A stretch of DNA of 64,000 nucleotides from Pseudoduganella albidiflava (GTDB taxonomy: Bacteria; Pseudomonadota; Gammaproteobacteria; Burkholderiales; Burkholderiaceae_D), in the NCBI RefSeq assembly GCF_004322755.1, contig NZ_CP036401.1:3596001-3660000 (forward strand), given 5' to 3'. The translations under genes were made by a program, and so were the position numbers. Below, in pieces: positions 49,155 through 58,392 of the stretch (within the stretch, counting starts at the first letter, position 1; every line of letters begins with the position of its first letter). The notes beneath the pieces are model-generated. The model saw only the letters and a list, made by a program, of their open reading frames with translations, was not told the origin of the DNA and ran no database searches.

Positions 49155-50486
49155 ATGGAACATCAAGCGCTCGACGTCCGGGCCCACATCAATGGCAGGA
49201 GCATGTCCCGGTACCAGTGGCTGCTGCTCGGCCTCTGCTTCCTCATCGTCGCCACCGACGGCATGGACGTGGCGATCATGGGCTTCCTGGCCCCCGACAT
49301 CATTGCCGAATGGGGCATTTCCCGCACCGCGTTCGGCGTGGCGATGAGTGCCACGCCGGTCGGCCTGGCCATTGGCGCGCTGTTCGTCGGTCCGATGTCG
49401 GACCGCTGGGGGCGCAAGCGGATGCTGCTCGGCGCCGTCGCGCTGTTCGGCATCTTCAACCTGCTCAGCGCGGCCGCCGACAATATCGTCGTGCTCGGCC
49501 TGCTGCGCTTCCTGACGGGCCTGGGCCTGGGCGCCGCCATGCCGTGCTGCACCACCCTGCTGTCCGAATACGTGCCGGAGCGCTCGCGCAGCACGCTGCT
49601 GGCCGTGATGTTCACCGGCTTCAACCTGGGCTCGGCGCTGATCGGCTTTGCCGCGGCGGCACTGCTGCCCTCCTACGGCTGGCGCGCGCTACTGCTGATG
49701 GGCGGCGCGATTCCCCTGCTGTGCCTGCCCATCTACGTGTGGCTGCTGCCGGAATCGGCGCGCTTCATGGTGGTGCGCAAGATGGGTTCCGCGAAGATCG
49801 CGCAGACGCTGCGCCGCGTCTGTGGCGGCGAATTCACCGATGCGACACGTTTCCATGTCAGCGAACCGCCCGTCGCCACCGGCCACCCGGTCGCCACCCT
49901 GGTCTCGCCCACCTACAAATCGATGACGCTGTCGCTGTGGACCACCTACTTCATGGGCCTGCTGGTGATCTACCTGCTGGGCGGCTGGCTGCCCACGCTG
50001 ATCCGCGATGCCGGCCTGCCGATCGAGCGGGCCGCCAGCCTGACCGCGCTGTTCCAGCTGGGCGGCACGCTCGGCGCGCTGGTGGTGGGCTTCTACATGG
50101 ACCGCTGGCGCGCCAACCGCGTGATCGGGCTGGCCTATGGCGGCGGCGCGGTCTTCATCCTGGCGCTGGCCGCCAGCGACATCCACTCGGCAATGTTCAC
50201 CGCATTCGTGATGCTGGCGGGCTTCTGCATGAATGGCGCGCAAACCGGCATGACGGCCTTCGCGCCGGCCTGCTACCCGACAGCGGTGCGCGCCACCGGG
50301 GTGTCCTGGATGCTGGGCATCGGCCGCTTCGGCAGTATCCTCGGCTCGTTCCTGGGCGGCGTGCTGCTGTCGATGGGCTGGGGCTTCTCGGCCGTGATCG
50401 CGATCCTGGGCATTCCGGCAGCCATCGCCGGGCTGGCCATCCTGCTGGTCCACGCCGGCAAGCGCAATACGCCGAAGCCAGCCTGA
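49155..50486 (+). CDS. MFS aromatic acid:H+ symporter (AAHS family)
   Basis: The 443-residue protein has twelve transmembrane segments with DGMDVAIMGFLAPDI in helix 1 and the MFS signature GPMSDRWGRKRMLL; DGxD in helix 1 and the C-terminal RATGVSWMLGIGRFGSILG are typical of PcaK/BenK/MhbT-like carriers of benzoate derivatives. The start at 49155 has GGAGA nearby; a frame extending to 48996 lies over the promoter. It is separate from the catabolic cluster at 6-29 kb but could import its substrate. Confidence 0.9.
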   Translation: MEHQALDVRAHINGRSMSRYQWLLLGLCFLIVATDGMDVAIMGFLAPDIIAEWGISRTAFGVAMSATPVGLAIGALFVGPMSDRWGRKRMLLGAVALFGIFNLLSAAADNIVVLGLLRFLTGLGLGAAMPCCTTLLSEYVPERSRSTLLAVMFTGFNLGSALIGFAAAALLPSYGWRALLLMGGAIPLLCLPIYVWLLPESARFMVVRKMGSAKIAQTLRRVCGGEFTDATRFHVSEPPVATGHPVATLVSPTYKSMTLSLWTTYFMGLLVIYLLGGWLPTLIRDAGLPIERAASLTALFQLGGTLGALVVGFYMDRWRANRVIGLAYGGGAVFILALAASDIHSAMFTAFVMLAGFCMNGAQTGMTAFAPACYPTAVRATGVSWMLGIGRFGSILGSFLGGVLLSMGWGFSAVIAILGIPAAIAGLAILLVHAGKRNTPKPA

Positions 50487-50496
50487 CGGTTCCTGT

Positions 50497-50527
50497 GCCG
50501 GCGGCGCGCCATGCGCGCACCGCCGGC
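50497..50527 (+). terminator. GC-rich hairpin after the MFS gene
   Basis: GCCGGCGG (50497-50504) pairs with CCGCCGGC (50520-50527), and the loop adds further GCGC pairing. No T-tract follows, so it is at best a weak or Rho-assisted terminator. It lies 11 bp after the MFS stop. Confidence 0.35.
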
Positions 50528-50606
50528 TGATCCGTAGCGCCGAAGGTTCGCGAAACCCCCTACAGTAGCGGCAAGGGCCGTCCTTGGCCCAGCCACATCA
50601 AGGGGA

Positions 50607-51680
50607 ATGCAATTGCTGATCGCCACCAAAAAAACAGTCAGCCTCGCCCTGCAGGGCGGCGGCACCTACGGCGCCTTTACCTGGGGCGTGCTGGACCGGC
50701 TGCTCGACGAAGAGCACCTGGTCATCGATTCACTGACCGGCAGCAGCGCCGGCGCCATCAATGCCGTGGTCACGGCCGATGGCCATGCCTTCGGCGGCGG
50801 CCGGCGCGGCGCGCAGGCCGCGCTGCGGCGCTTCTGGACCACCCTGGGCCAGGTATCGCTGATGAGCCCATTGCAGCGTTCGCCCGTCGACCGCCTCACC
50901 GGCCGCTGGGACATGGCGCACACGCCCGCCTATCACCTGATGGAGATGATGGGGGCGATCATCGGCCCGGTGACGAACCTGCCGCTCACCATCAATCCGC
51001 TGAAGCAGTTTCTCGCGACGATGATCAACTTCGAGCGGGTGCGCGGCTGCGCGGAGCTCGAACTGTTCATCGGCGCCACCAACGTGCGCACCGGTACCGG
51101 CAAGATCTTCACGCGCAGGGAGCTCGACGTGCAGCGGCTCATCGCCTCGGCCTGCCTGCCGACCGTGTTCGCCGGCGTGGAAATCGACGGGGAACTCTAC
51201 TGGGACGGCAGTTATGTCGCCAACCCGCCACTGTTCCCGCTGCTCGAACGGCCGGCGCGCGACGTGATCGTCGTGCAGATCAACCCGATCGCCCGCGGCG
51301 AACTGCCGCGCAGCCAGGCCGACATCGCCAACCGGTCGAATGAAATCGCGTTCAATATCGCCTTCATGCGGGAAATCAGCTCGCTGTATCACACACAGCA
51401 CCTGGCCGACGAGGAACGGGCCGCGCGCATGGCCGCCGAGCCCACGCGTTTGCACCTGATCAGCGGGCTGGATACGCTGATGGATTATGGATTCTCGAGC
51501 AAATTCAATTCCGAGCTGGGCTTCCTGGAAAAGCTGCATGGACTTGGCGTGGCCGCCGCCGAACAATGGCTGCGCGAGCACGGTCGCGACCTGGGGCACA
51601 GGACGACGCTCGACCCGGCGCGCATCTTCGCCGCCGACATCGTCGCCGAACGCCGCGAGTCATCGGCCTGTCACGTTTGA
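50607..51680 (+). CDS. Patatin-like phospholipase
   Basis: The 357-residue protein has the patatin oxyanion motif GGGTYG (residues 17-22), the nucleophile elbow GSSAG (Ser47) and the catalytic Asp in YWDGSYVANPP, forming the Ser-Asp dyad of bacterial patatins. These release fatty acids from phospholipids or storage lipids. AAGGGG lies only one base before the ATG, so the in-frame TTG at 50613 may be the real start. It is 44 bp ahead of the PPK2 gene and likely co-transcribed. Confidence 0.88.
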   Translation: MQLLIATKKTVSLALQGGGTYGAFTWGVLDRLLDEEHLVIDSLTGSSAGAINAVVTADGHAFGGGRRGAQAALRRFWTTLGQVSLMSPLQRSPVDRLTGRWDMAHTPAYHLMEMMGAIIGPVTNLPLTINPLKQFLATMINFERVRGCAELELFIGATNVRTGTGKIFTRRELDVQRLIASACLPTVFAGVEIDGELYWDGSYVANPPLFPLLERPARDVIVVQINPIARGELPRSQADIANRSNEIAFNIAFMREISSLYHTQHLADEERAARMAAEPTRLHLISGLDTLMDYGFSSKFNSELGFLEKLHGLGVAAAEQWLREHGRDLGHRTTLDPARIFAADIVAERRESSACHV

Positions 51681-51724
51681 TCCGTAGACTGCGGCACCAT
51701 CTTCCCATGTAGCCGGAGCACCAC

Positions 51725-52645
51725 ATGTTGCAGAACAACCCGCAGGACGTCATCCACCGGATGCAGCGCGACATCGACGACAGCTACGACGAGGAGCTGG
51801 AACTGGAACTGGACGACCGCGATCTCGATCCCGACACGCTGCTGCCGCAGGGAGGTCGCAGCGACGAGGAGAAGGATGCGCGCCGCGCGTATTTCCGCGA
51901 GCTGTTCCGGCTGCAGGCCGAGCTGGTGAAGCTGCAGGACTGGGTGGTGCACACGGGTCACCGCGTGGTGATCCTGTTCGAGGGCCGCGACGCCGCCGGC
52001 AAGGGTGGCGTGATCAAGCGCATCGCCCAGCGGCTGAACCCCCGGGTCTGCCGCATAGTCGCCCTGCCCGCGCCGAACGACCGCGAACGCACGCAGTGGT
52101 ATTTCCAGCGCTATGTCTGCCACCTGCCCGCCGCCGGCGAGATCGTGCTGTTCGACCGCAGCTGGTACAACCGCGCCGGTGTCGAACGGGTGATGGGTTT
52201 CTGCACCGATGCGGAGTACGAGGAATTCTTCCAGACCGTGCCCGAGTTCGAGCGCATGCTGGCCCGTTCCGGCATCCAGCTGATCAAGTACTGGTTCTCG
52301 ATCTCGGACGAGGAACAGAATGCCCGCTTCCTCAGCCGCATCCACGATCCGCTGAAACAGTGGAAGCTGTCACCGATGGACCTGGAATCGCGCCGCCGCT
52401 GGGAGGAATACACGAAGGCCAAGGAAATCATGCTGGAGCGGACCCACATCCCCGAGGCGCCGTGGTGGGTCGTGCAGGGCGTCGACAAGAAAAAGGCGCG
52501 GCTGAACTGCATCGCCCACCTGCTGGCGCAGATTCCGTACGTGGAAGTGGAACGCCCGGCCATCGCGCTGCCGGAGCGCGAGTACCACGAGGACTACGTG
52601 CGGCGGCCGGTGCCGGAGGAGATCGTGGTACCGGAGATTTATTGA
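51725..52645 (+). CDS. ppk2: Polyphosphate kinase 2 (PPK2) family protein
   Basis: The 306-residue protein has the PPK2 Walker A EGRDAAGKGGVIKRI and Walker B LFDRSWYNRAGVERVMGF, and the FSISDEEQNARFLSRIHDPLKQWKLSP segment of the class I enzymes. It transfers phosphate between polyphosphate and nucleoside diphosphates. GGAG precedes the ATG. Pairing with a patatin gene is common in bacteria accumulating polyphosphate or PHA granules, but a joint function is only inferred. Confidence 0.93.
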   Translation: MLQNNPQDVIHRMQRDIDDSYDEELELELDDRDLDPDTLLPQGGRSDEEKDARRAYFRELFRLQAELVKLQDWVVHTGHRVVILFEGRDAAGKGGVIKRIAQRLNPRVCRIVALPAPNDRERTQWYFQRYVCHLPAAGEIVLFDRSWYNRAGVERVMGFCTDAEYEEFFQTVPEFERMLARSGIQLIKYWFSISDEEQNARFLSRIHDPLKQWKLSPMDLESRRRWEEYTKAKEIMLERTHIPEAPWWVVQGVDKKKARLNCIAHLLAQIPYVEVERPAIALPEREYHEDYVRRPVPEEIVVPEIY

Positions 52646-52782
52646 CGGGAGTTGTCGCGGGCTTGTCTCGTTGGCCCGCACAACCGCAACGAATGGCGAC
52701 CGTGAAGCTGCCAGTACGGCTTTATTGCGCGTGTTGTCGAAAGTCCTGCGAAAACCAGGTCGGGTCCTGTTGGCGCTTATAC

Positions 52783-52860
52783 CACCCCAAGTGCAAGACC
52801 CGGGGTCAGACCCAACGGGTCTGACCCCAGCAGTTCGCTGCCGGGTGTGGTGCATGCGCT
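52783..52860. repeat. Compact palindromic element with GGGGTCAGACCC core
   Basis: A perfect 12-bp stem, GGGGTCAGACCC (52802-52813) and GGGTCTGACCCC (52817-52828), with loop AAC, is flanked by CACCCCAAGTGCA on the left and CAGCAGTTCGCTG...GGTGTGGTGCATGCGCT on the right. The flanks recur at 59352-59571 around a larger insert. The hairpin could also end the PPK2 transcript although no T-run follows. Confidence 0.85.
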
Positions 52861-52890
52861 AATGGCATGCCACGGCAGACCTTTATCTGC

Positions 52891-53448
52891 TCAATTGATC
52901 GCCCGCTTCTCGCCACCCGGCGCATGCCGCCAGGTCGGCCATGCGTCGTCGCGCGGACGGGCCGGCGCCTGCGGCAACGGTTGCGGCTCCGGCCGGGCCA
53001 GCGCCAGCGTCAACGCATTGATCACTTCATCCTTGCCCTGCACCCGCTGCCGCCACGTCACGTCGGCCGCCTGGCGCGCGGCCTTTTCCAGCTGGGCGAT
53101 CCGTTCCAGCAGCGCGATGCGGTGCTCGCAGGCGGCCAGCCGCTCGCGCAGCACGGCCACTTCCAGCGCCGCCCCGCCTTCACCCTGCTCCGCCACTTTC
53201 GCGCCGTCGACCTGGCGCAGCACGGCCTGGATCGCCTTGTCGGTGGCCGCCGGCGATGCGCCCGGTGCCCCCGGTTCCTCGCGGCGGCCGATCTCCCCGT
53301 AGGCACGCGCCAGCGCGGCCGAATCGATCTTCAGCGCGCCGTCGGCCGTGAATACCTTGTCCAGCCGGCCCTTCTCGATGTCGCGGTAAATGGAAGCGCG
53401 GCTGCGGCGCGCCAGGCGGGCGGCTTCGGTAACGGTAAGCAGTGCCAT
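52891..53448 (-). CDS. Helix-turn-helix DNA-binding protein with coiled-coil
   Basis: The 185-residue protein starts MALLTVTEAARLARRSRASIYRDIEKGRLDKV, a MerR/excisionase-type HTH. A charged linker and a helical coiled-coil stretch (VAVLRERLAACEHRIALLERIAQLEKAARQA) follow, then a Pro-rich tail. The build is like plasmid- or transposon-encoded KfrA-type DNA-binding proteins. The ATG at 53448 was preferred over a TTG at 53460; no Shine-Dalgarno is visible. It is divergent from the large SdrD-type gene, so it may act on that promoter. Confidence 0.7.
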   Translation of the reverse strand: MALLTVTEAARLARRSRASIYRDIEKGRLDKVFTADGALKIDSAALARAYGEIGRREEPGAPGASPAATDKAIQAVLRQVDGAKVAEQGEGGAALEVAVLRERLAACEHRIALLERIAQLEKAARQAADVTWRQRVQGKDEVINALTLALARPEPQPLPQAPARPRDDAWPTWRHAPGGEKRAIN

Positions 53449-53804
53449 GTGGTGGTTCAACCAGGACGAGTGGACAGGGCTCGCATGATGACTGGCCGAT
53501 GACTTTCCGTCAAGACAGCACCGGATCGTGGGCGGTTCTTGTCCAGGACGCCCGAATTACAACAGTTTTTAATATAACGAATGAAACTTCCATTACAGAT
53601 ACTAAACATTTATTTACTATGGTTACCGAATAGCGCAAATTGCTATACAATGAACAACATAAATAGCTGATAGGCATCAAAACGGCCGATCGTGCTATAC
53701 CTCCCGGCAGAGGCTGTACCCAATACCTGTACCGCGTCCCAGGGCAACCCCGTCCGCTACCGCCTCCACCTGCGCGGGGCCGGACATTGGAACTTACACA
53801 CTGC
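53449..53804. promoter_or_regulatory. AT-rich upstream region of the SdrD-type gene
   Basis: The 356 bp between the HTH gene and the large surface-protein gene is strongly AT-rich at 53555-53690, unlike anything else nearby. TATACA at 53644-53649 is a good -10 candidate with a poor -35 (GGTTAC, 53621-53626; 17-bp spacer). Several short AT runs could bind nucleoid proteins such as H-NS. No gene was found in it. Confidence 0.45.
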
Positions 53805-56800
53805 ATGAGCGATTTAGCACTGACCACCACCGTCCACGTCGATGAAGACACGTCCGCCACCCTGTCGCTGCGCGACATCATGGCGCAAGCCGGGTACGTG
53901 ACCGACGCGGCACTGACTGTCGAAGGTTTTGAAACGCAGCTGCCGAACGGCGAGTACATCCAGGGCGATACGCCCCTGCTGGGCCTGGCCGATGGCGAAC
54001 ACCTGTACATCCGCCCGGGCGCCTGGCAAAAGGACTACAACGGCCAGTTCGCCACCTACCAGTTCCTGGTGGAAGACGGCGAGTACGGCAACTACGTGTC
54101 GGTCGAACTGCGCGTGGTGATCGATCCCGTCAACGATGCGCCGACCGGCGCCGACCGCGACTTCGACCTGCTCGACCGCACCCCGGTCGTGCTGGCCGCC
54201 GCCGATTTCGGCTTCGCCGATGCCGTCGAAGGCCATGGCTTCCAGTCGGTGATCATCGAATCGCTGCCGGCAGCCGGCACGATCCTGCTGAATGGCGATG
54301 CCGTCGCGGCGGGCAGCGAAATTTCCGCCGCCGATATCGCGGCCGGCAAGCTGACCTTCGTACCGAGCGACACCACCGGCGGCATCGTCGAGATGGGTTT
54401 CCACGTGCGCGACAACGGCGGCACCACGGGCACCGGCGCGCAGGACACCAGCGTCGCCACCAATTACCTGTCGTTCAAGGTGCCGATGCCGGCCGGTCCG
54501 GGAACGGGCGCACCCACCCTGGCAACGATCGGCGACACGGTCTGGGAAGACAATAACGGCAACGGCCTGCAGGACGCCGGCGAAGCGGGCATCGCCAACG
54601 CGACCGTGGCGCTGCGCGATGCCGACGGCAACGTGATCCAGACCACCACCACCGACGCCGACGGCCAGTACAAGTTCGAGATCGGCACCGGCAGCTACAT
54701 CGTGGCCGTCACCGCGCCGAAGGGCTATGTGGCCACCGACAAGGGCGTGGGCAGCGATGGCGCGGTCGACAGCGACATCGATGCCAGCGGCCTGACCGAC
54801 GCCATCGCCGTGGCCAAGGGCGATGTCTACGACAGCGCCGATGCGGGCCTGTACCGCTACGCCAGCGTGTCCAGCACCGTGTGGAACGACACCGATGGCG
54901 ACGGCAAGCTCGACGCGGACGAAAGCGGCATCGCCAACGTGGCCGTGTCCCTGCTCGACGCCGACGGCAACGTGGTCGCCACCGCCTCCACCGACGCGGG
55001 CGGCCATTACAAGTTCGGCGACCTGAAACCGGGCACCTACAGCCTGCAGTTCGATGCCAGCACCCTGCCGGAAGGCGTGACGTTCGCCTCCGGCAACGGC
55101 AGTACCGCGCAAGTGACGCTGTCGTCCGGCCAGGACGCCGTGTTCGAGGCACCGGCCAACCTGCAACTGGGCAGCATCGCCAGCACCGTGTGGGAAGATG
55201 CCAACGCCAACGGCGTGCGCGACAGCGGCGAGACCGGCATCGCCGGCGCCAGCGTGTCGCTGGTCGACGCCAGGGGCAACACCGTGGCCACCACCACGAC
55301 CGATGAGCAAGGCAACTACGCGTTCACGACCGCGGCCGGCAACTATTCGGTGCAGGTAGCCAAGCCGGCCGGCTACGCGTTCACGGGCCAGAATGTCGGT
55401 ACCAACGATGCGATCGACAGCGACGTCAACGCCGCCGGCGCTTCCGCCACGTTCGCCGTCAAGGCCAACGCCACGGTCGATCCGGCCGATGCGGGCCTGT
55501 ACCGCGGCGCATCGCTGGGCAACAAGGTCTGGTACGACTGCGATGGCGACGGCATCCAGGACGCCGGCGAAAGCGGCATCCAGGGCGCCAGGGTCACGCT
55601 GCTCGACGCGGCCGGCAAGGCCCTGTCCAGCACCGTCACGAACGCCAGCGGCAGCTACGCCTTCACCGGCCTGAAGCCGGGCACCTACAGCGTGCAGTTC
55701 GACACGTCGGCCCTGCCGGCCGGCTACACGGTCACCAAACAGAATGCCGGCGGCAACGATGCGCTCGACTCCGACGTCGATGCCAAGGGCCTGTCGCAGC
55801 AGGTGACGCTGGCTTCCGGCGAGAACAACACGAGCATCGATGCCGGCGTGGCGCAGATGGCCTCGATCGGCAACCGCGTCTGGCTGGACACCGATGCCGA
55901 CGGCATCCAGGACAGTGGCGAATGCGGCGTGGGCAACGTGCTGATGACGCTGAAGAACGCCAAGGGCGACGTGGTGGCCACCACCACGACCGATTCGAAC
56001 GGCTACTACAACTTCAACGTGGCCGCCGGTACCTACAGCGTCAGCATGAAGACGCCGGATGGCTACGGCATCACGAAGCAGTACGCCACCGACGCCGGCT
56101 ACGACAGCAACGCCGATGCCAAAGGGTACCTGGGCAGCGTCACGGTCAGCGCGGGCCAGGCGGTGAAATCGCTCGATGCCGGCCTGACGCAGACCAGCAT
56201 CCGCAGCACCGTGTGGGAAGACAGCGATTTCGATGGCGTGCAGGACAAGAACGAATGCGGCATCGGCGGCGTGACCGTCAAGCTGTACGACGCGAACCAC
56301 AAGCTGAAGGCGACCACGGTCACCGCGGCCGACGGCACCTACGCGTTCGACAAGCTGGCGGCGGGCTCCTACAGCGTGGAAGTGACGCGCCCGGGCGGTT
56401 ACCACTCCACCAAGGCCAACGTGGGTTCGGACGCCACCGACTCCGACTTCGCCAACCTCGCCGGTTCGTCGACCATCGCGTCGAGCGGCGTGTTCAAGCT
56501 GGCCGCCGGCCAGCAGAAGACCGACGTGGACGCGGGCCTGTACCGCAAGGCCAGCATCGGCGACAAGGTGTGGCGCGATGCGAACCACAACGGCGTGCAG
56601 GACCGCGGCGAGGAAGGCATCGGCAAGATCAAGGTCATGCTGTATGACGCCTCCAGCAACAAGCTGCTGTCGACCACCACCACCGACAGCAAGGGCAGCT
56701 ACCTGTTCAGCAACCTCGATCCGGGCAGCTACTACCTGAAGTTCGACAAGACCGACGTCAAGTTCACCGACGCGAAGGGCCTGACCTACGCGATGAACGA

Positions 56801-57515
56801 CTGGAAGTGGGGCGTGAAGAATACCGGTTCCAACGACCACGTCGACAGCGACGTCAAGGGCGACGCCATCAGCAAGGTCGGCCTGACGCAGACCGATGCC
56901 ACGTTCCTGTACTCCGGCGAGAACGACATGAGCTGGGATGCGGCGATCACGCCGATCGCCATCGACCTGGACGGCAATGGCATCCACACGATCGCCCGCG
57001 CCGACTTCACCGGCAGCTTCGACCTGCTGGGCACCGGCACCGCGATCCAGTCGGGCTGGCTGTCCGCCGGCGACGCCTTCCTGGCGATCGACGCGAACGG
57101 CAACGGCAGCATCGACGGCATCGCCGAGCTGTTCGGCGGCGCCAGCAAGGGCAGCGGCTTCGCCAAGCTGGCGTCGTTCGACAGCAACGGCGACGGCTTC
57201 GTGACGGCGGGCGACGCGCAGTTCGCGGCGCTGACGCTGTGGCAGGACGCCAACAGCAACGGCATCACCGACGGCGGCGAGCTGATTTCGCTGGCGCAGG
57301 CCGGCGTGACCTCGCTGGCCGTGGCCTTCGAAGAACTGCCGTTCCTGGATGCCAATGGCAACCTGCACCTGGAGCGCAGCAGCGCGGTCGTCAACGGCCA
57401 GGAAGTGTCGATGACGGACGTGTACTTCAACGTCGCGGCAGCCGATGCGGCAGCTGCCGGCATCGACGCGGCGAACATGGCCGAACTGGTCGGGCAGCCC
57501 ATCGCCTTCGCCTGA
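53805..57515 (+). CDS. Large SdrD_B-repeat surface/secreted protein with calcium-binding C-terminus
   Basis: The 1236-residue protein lacks a Sec signal. Two cadherin-like beta domains (~1-110, ~115-230) are followed by seven SdrD_B-type repeats, each opening with a variant of ASIGDTVWEDxNxNG and QDxGExGI and containing TTTDxxGxYxF. The C-terminus has EF-hand-like loops (DLDGNGIHTI, DANGNGSIDGIAELFGG, DSNGDGFVTAGD, DANSNGITDGGEL), usual for type I secreted calcium-binding proteins. Repeats 4-6 carry Cys near the loops (YDCDGDG, GECGVG, NECGIG). The ATG at 53805 is chosen; an in-frame TTG at 53787 is the alternative. It is likely a biofilm-matrix or adhesin protein and lies ahead of a PEP-CTERM gene. 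Confidence 0.88.
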   Translation: MSDLALTTTVHVDEDTSATLSLRDIMAQAGYVTDAALTVEGFETQLPNGEYIQGDTPLLGLADGEHLYIRPGAWQKDYNGQFATYQFLVEDGEYGNYVSVELRVVIDPVNDAPTGADRDFDLLDRTPVVLAAADFGFADAVEGHGFQSVIIESLPAAGTILLNGDAVAAGSEISAADIAAGKLTFVPSDTTGGIVEMGFHVRDNGGTTGTGAQDTSVATNYLSFKVPMPAGPGTGAPTLATIGDTVWEDNNGNGLQDAGEAGIANATVALRDADGNVIQTTTTDADGQYKFEIGTGSYIVAVTAPKGYVATDKGVGSDGAVDSDIDASGLTDAIAVAKGDVYDSADAGLYRYASVSSTVWNDTDGDGKLDADESGIANVAVSLLDADGNVVATASTDAGGHYKFGDLKPGTYSLQFDASTLPEGVTFASGNGSTAQVTLSSGQDAVFEAPANLQLGSIASTVWEDANANGVRDSGETGIAGASVSLVDARGNTVATTTTDEQGNYAFTTAAGNYSVQVAKPAGYAFTGQNVGTNDAIDSDVNAAGASATFAVKANATVDPADAGLYRGASLGNKVWYDCDGDGIQDAGESGIQGARVTLLDAAGKALSSTVTNASGSYAFTGLKPGTYSVQFDTSALPAGYTVTKQNAGGNDALDSDVDAKGLSQQVTLASGENNTSIDAGVAQMASIGNRVWLDTDADGIQDSGECGVGNVLMTLKNAKGDVVATTTTDSNGYYNFNVAAGTYSVSMKTPDGYGITKQYATDAGYDSNADAKGYLGSVTVSAGQAVKSLDAGLTQTSIRSTVWEDSDFDGVQDKNECGIGGVTVKLYDANHKLKATTVTAADGTYAFDKLAAGSYSVEVTRPGGYHSTKANVGSDATDSDFANLAGSSTIASSGVFKLAAGQQKTDVDAGLYRKASIGDKVWRDANHNGVQDRGEEGIGKIKVMLYDASSNKLLSTTTTDSKGSYLFSNLDPGSYYLKFDKTDVKFTDAKGLTYAMNDWKWGVKNTGSNDHVDSDVKGDAISKVGLTQTDATFLYSGENDMSWDAAITPIAIDLDGNGIHTIARADFTGSFDLLGTGTAIQSGWLSAGDAFLAIDANGNGSIDGIAELFGGASKGSGFAKLASFDSNGDGFVTAGDAQFAALTLWQDANSNGITDGGELISLAQAGVTSLAVAFEELPFLDANGNLHLERSSAVVNGQEVSMTDVYFNVAAADAAAAGIDAANMAELVGQPIAFA

Positions 57516-57603
57516 TACCGGCCCGATACCGAAACATGAAACCTTGCGCCGGCGGTGCCGGCGCTGACACAACGATAAACACAACAATAAACTGGAAAAC
57601 AAT

Positions 57604-58314
57604 ATGAAGAACATCGCTCTGAAACTGTCCGCCCTGGCCCTGGGCGCCGCCATGCTGTCGCCTGCTACCGCCTCCGTGATCGGCACGCCGGTCGAAGCCA
57701 TCATCAAGAGCAACGCCAAGCAGACGACCTACTACACGCAGAACTGGAACGGCACGGCAGGCCGCGTCAACCTGCAGACGTGGGATGTCTCCACCAAGGA
57801 AGGCGAACATTTCCTCGCGCTGTGCATCGAGCCGGGCGTCGACATGAAGACCAACAAGCAGAGCTACACCGAGTTCGGCGACTTCAGCTTCGACAGGAAC
57901 GGTGCCAGCATCGACCGCCTGTACGGCCTGTTCTACGGTTCGGCCAGCGCCGCCGGCGGCGGCAAGGAAAGCCTGAGCTTCCAGCTGGCCCTGTGGGAGC
58001 TGTACAACGACGACGGCACCCTGAGCGTCACCCAGAATGGCAAGCTGGCGGTCCTGGAAGGCGGCAGCAACGCCGACACGACCGGACTGTATGCCGGTGC
58101 CGGCACGGTCGTGGCCCGTGCCAACGCCATGCTCGCCGACGTCGCCTCGGGCAAGGACTACATCACCAAGTACGACTACACGGTCTACCGCGGCGCCCAC
58201 CAGGACTTCGTGTCGGCCACCGTCTCGGCCGTGCCGGAACCCACCACGGTAGCCATGATGGGCCTGGGCCTGGCACTGATCGGCCTGACCTCGCGCCGCC
58301 GCGCCAAGCGTTAA
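57604..58314 (+). CDS. PEP-CTERM sorting-domain exoprotein
   Basis: The 236-residue protein has an N-terminal signal (MKNIALKLSALALGAAMLSPATA) and ends in the PEP-CTERM tripartite tail: VPEPTT, hydrophobic VAMMGLGLALIGLTS, and RRRAKR. Such proteins are cut and sorted by exosortase (EpsH-type) and usually linked to exopolysaccharide. No exosortase gene is in the window. GGAAAAC precedes the ATG. It follows the SdrD-type gene by 88 bp, and a shared promoter is possible. Confidence 0.9.
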   Translation: MKNIALKLSALALGAAMLSPATASVIGTPVEAIIKSNAKQTTYYTQNWNGTAGRVNLQTWDVSTKEGEHFLALCIEPGVDMKTNKQSYTEFGDFSFDRNGASIDRLYGLFYGSASAAGGGKESLSFQLALWELYNDDGTLSVTQNGKLAVLEGGSNADTTGLYAGAGTVVARANAMLADVASGKDYITKYDYTVYRGAHQDFVSATVSAVPEPTTVAMMGLGLALIGLTSRRRAKR

Positions 58315-58350
58315 GCGCCGAGCGCTGCCTCCCCGCCGCGGGACATGAAA

Positions 58351-58378
58351 AAACGGGCGCCGCGGCGCCCGTTTTTCG
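58351..58378. terminator. Rho-independent terminator, probably bidirectional
   Basis: ACGGGCGC (58353-58360), loop CGCG, and GCGCCCGT (58365-58372) are followed by TTTT and preceded by AAAAA. It stands between two convergent genes (PEP-CTERM and GST), so it can stop both transcripts. Confidence 0.9.
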
Positions 58379-58392
58379 TTACTGGCCAGGCC

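Noticed and set aside
52802-52828. Simple intrinsic terminator of the PPK2 gene
   Set aside because: No T-tract follows the stem, and the same flanks recur at 59.35 kb, so a repeat element is the better call; a termination role is not excluded.
53814-57719. 1301-codon minus-strand frame opposite the SdrD-type gene
   Set aside because: Repetitive antisense of the plus-strand SdrD_B repeats; no start signals or domains.
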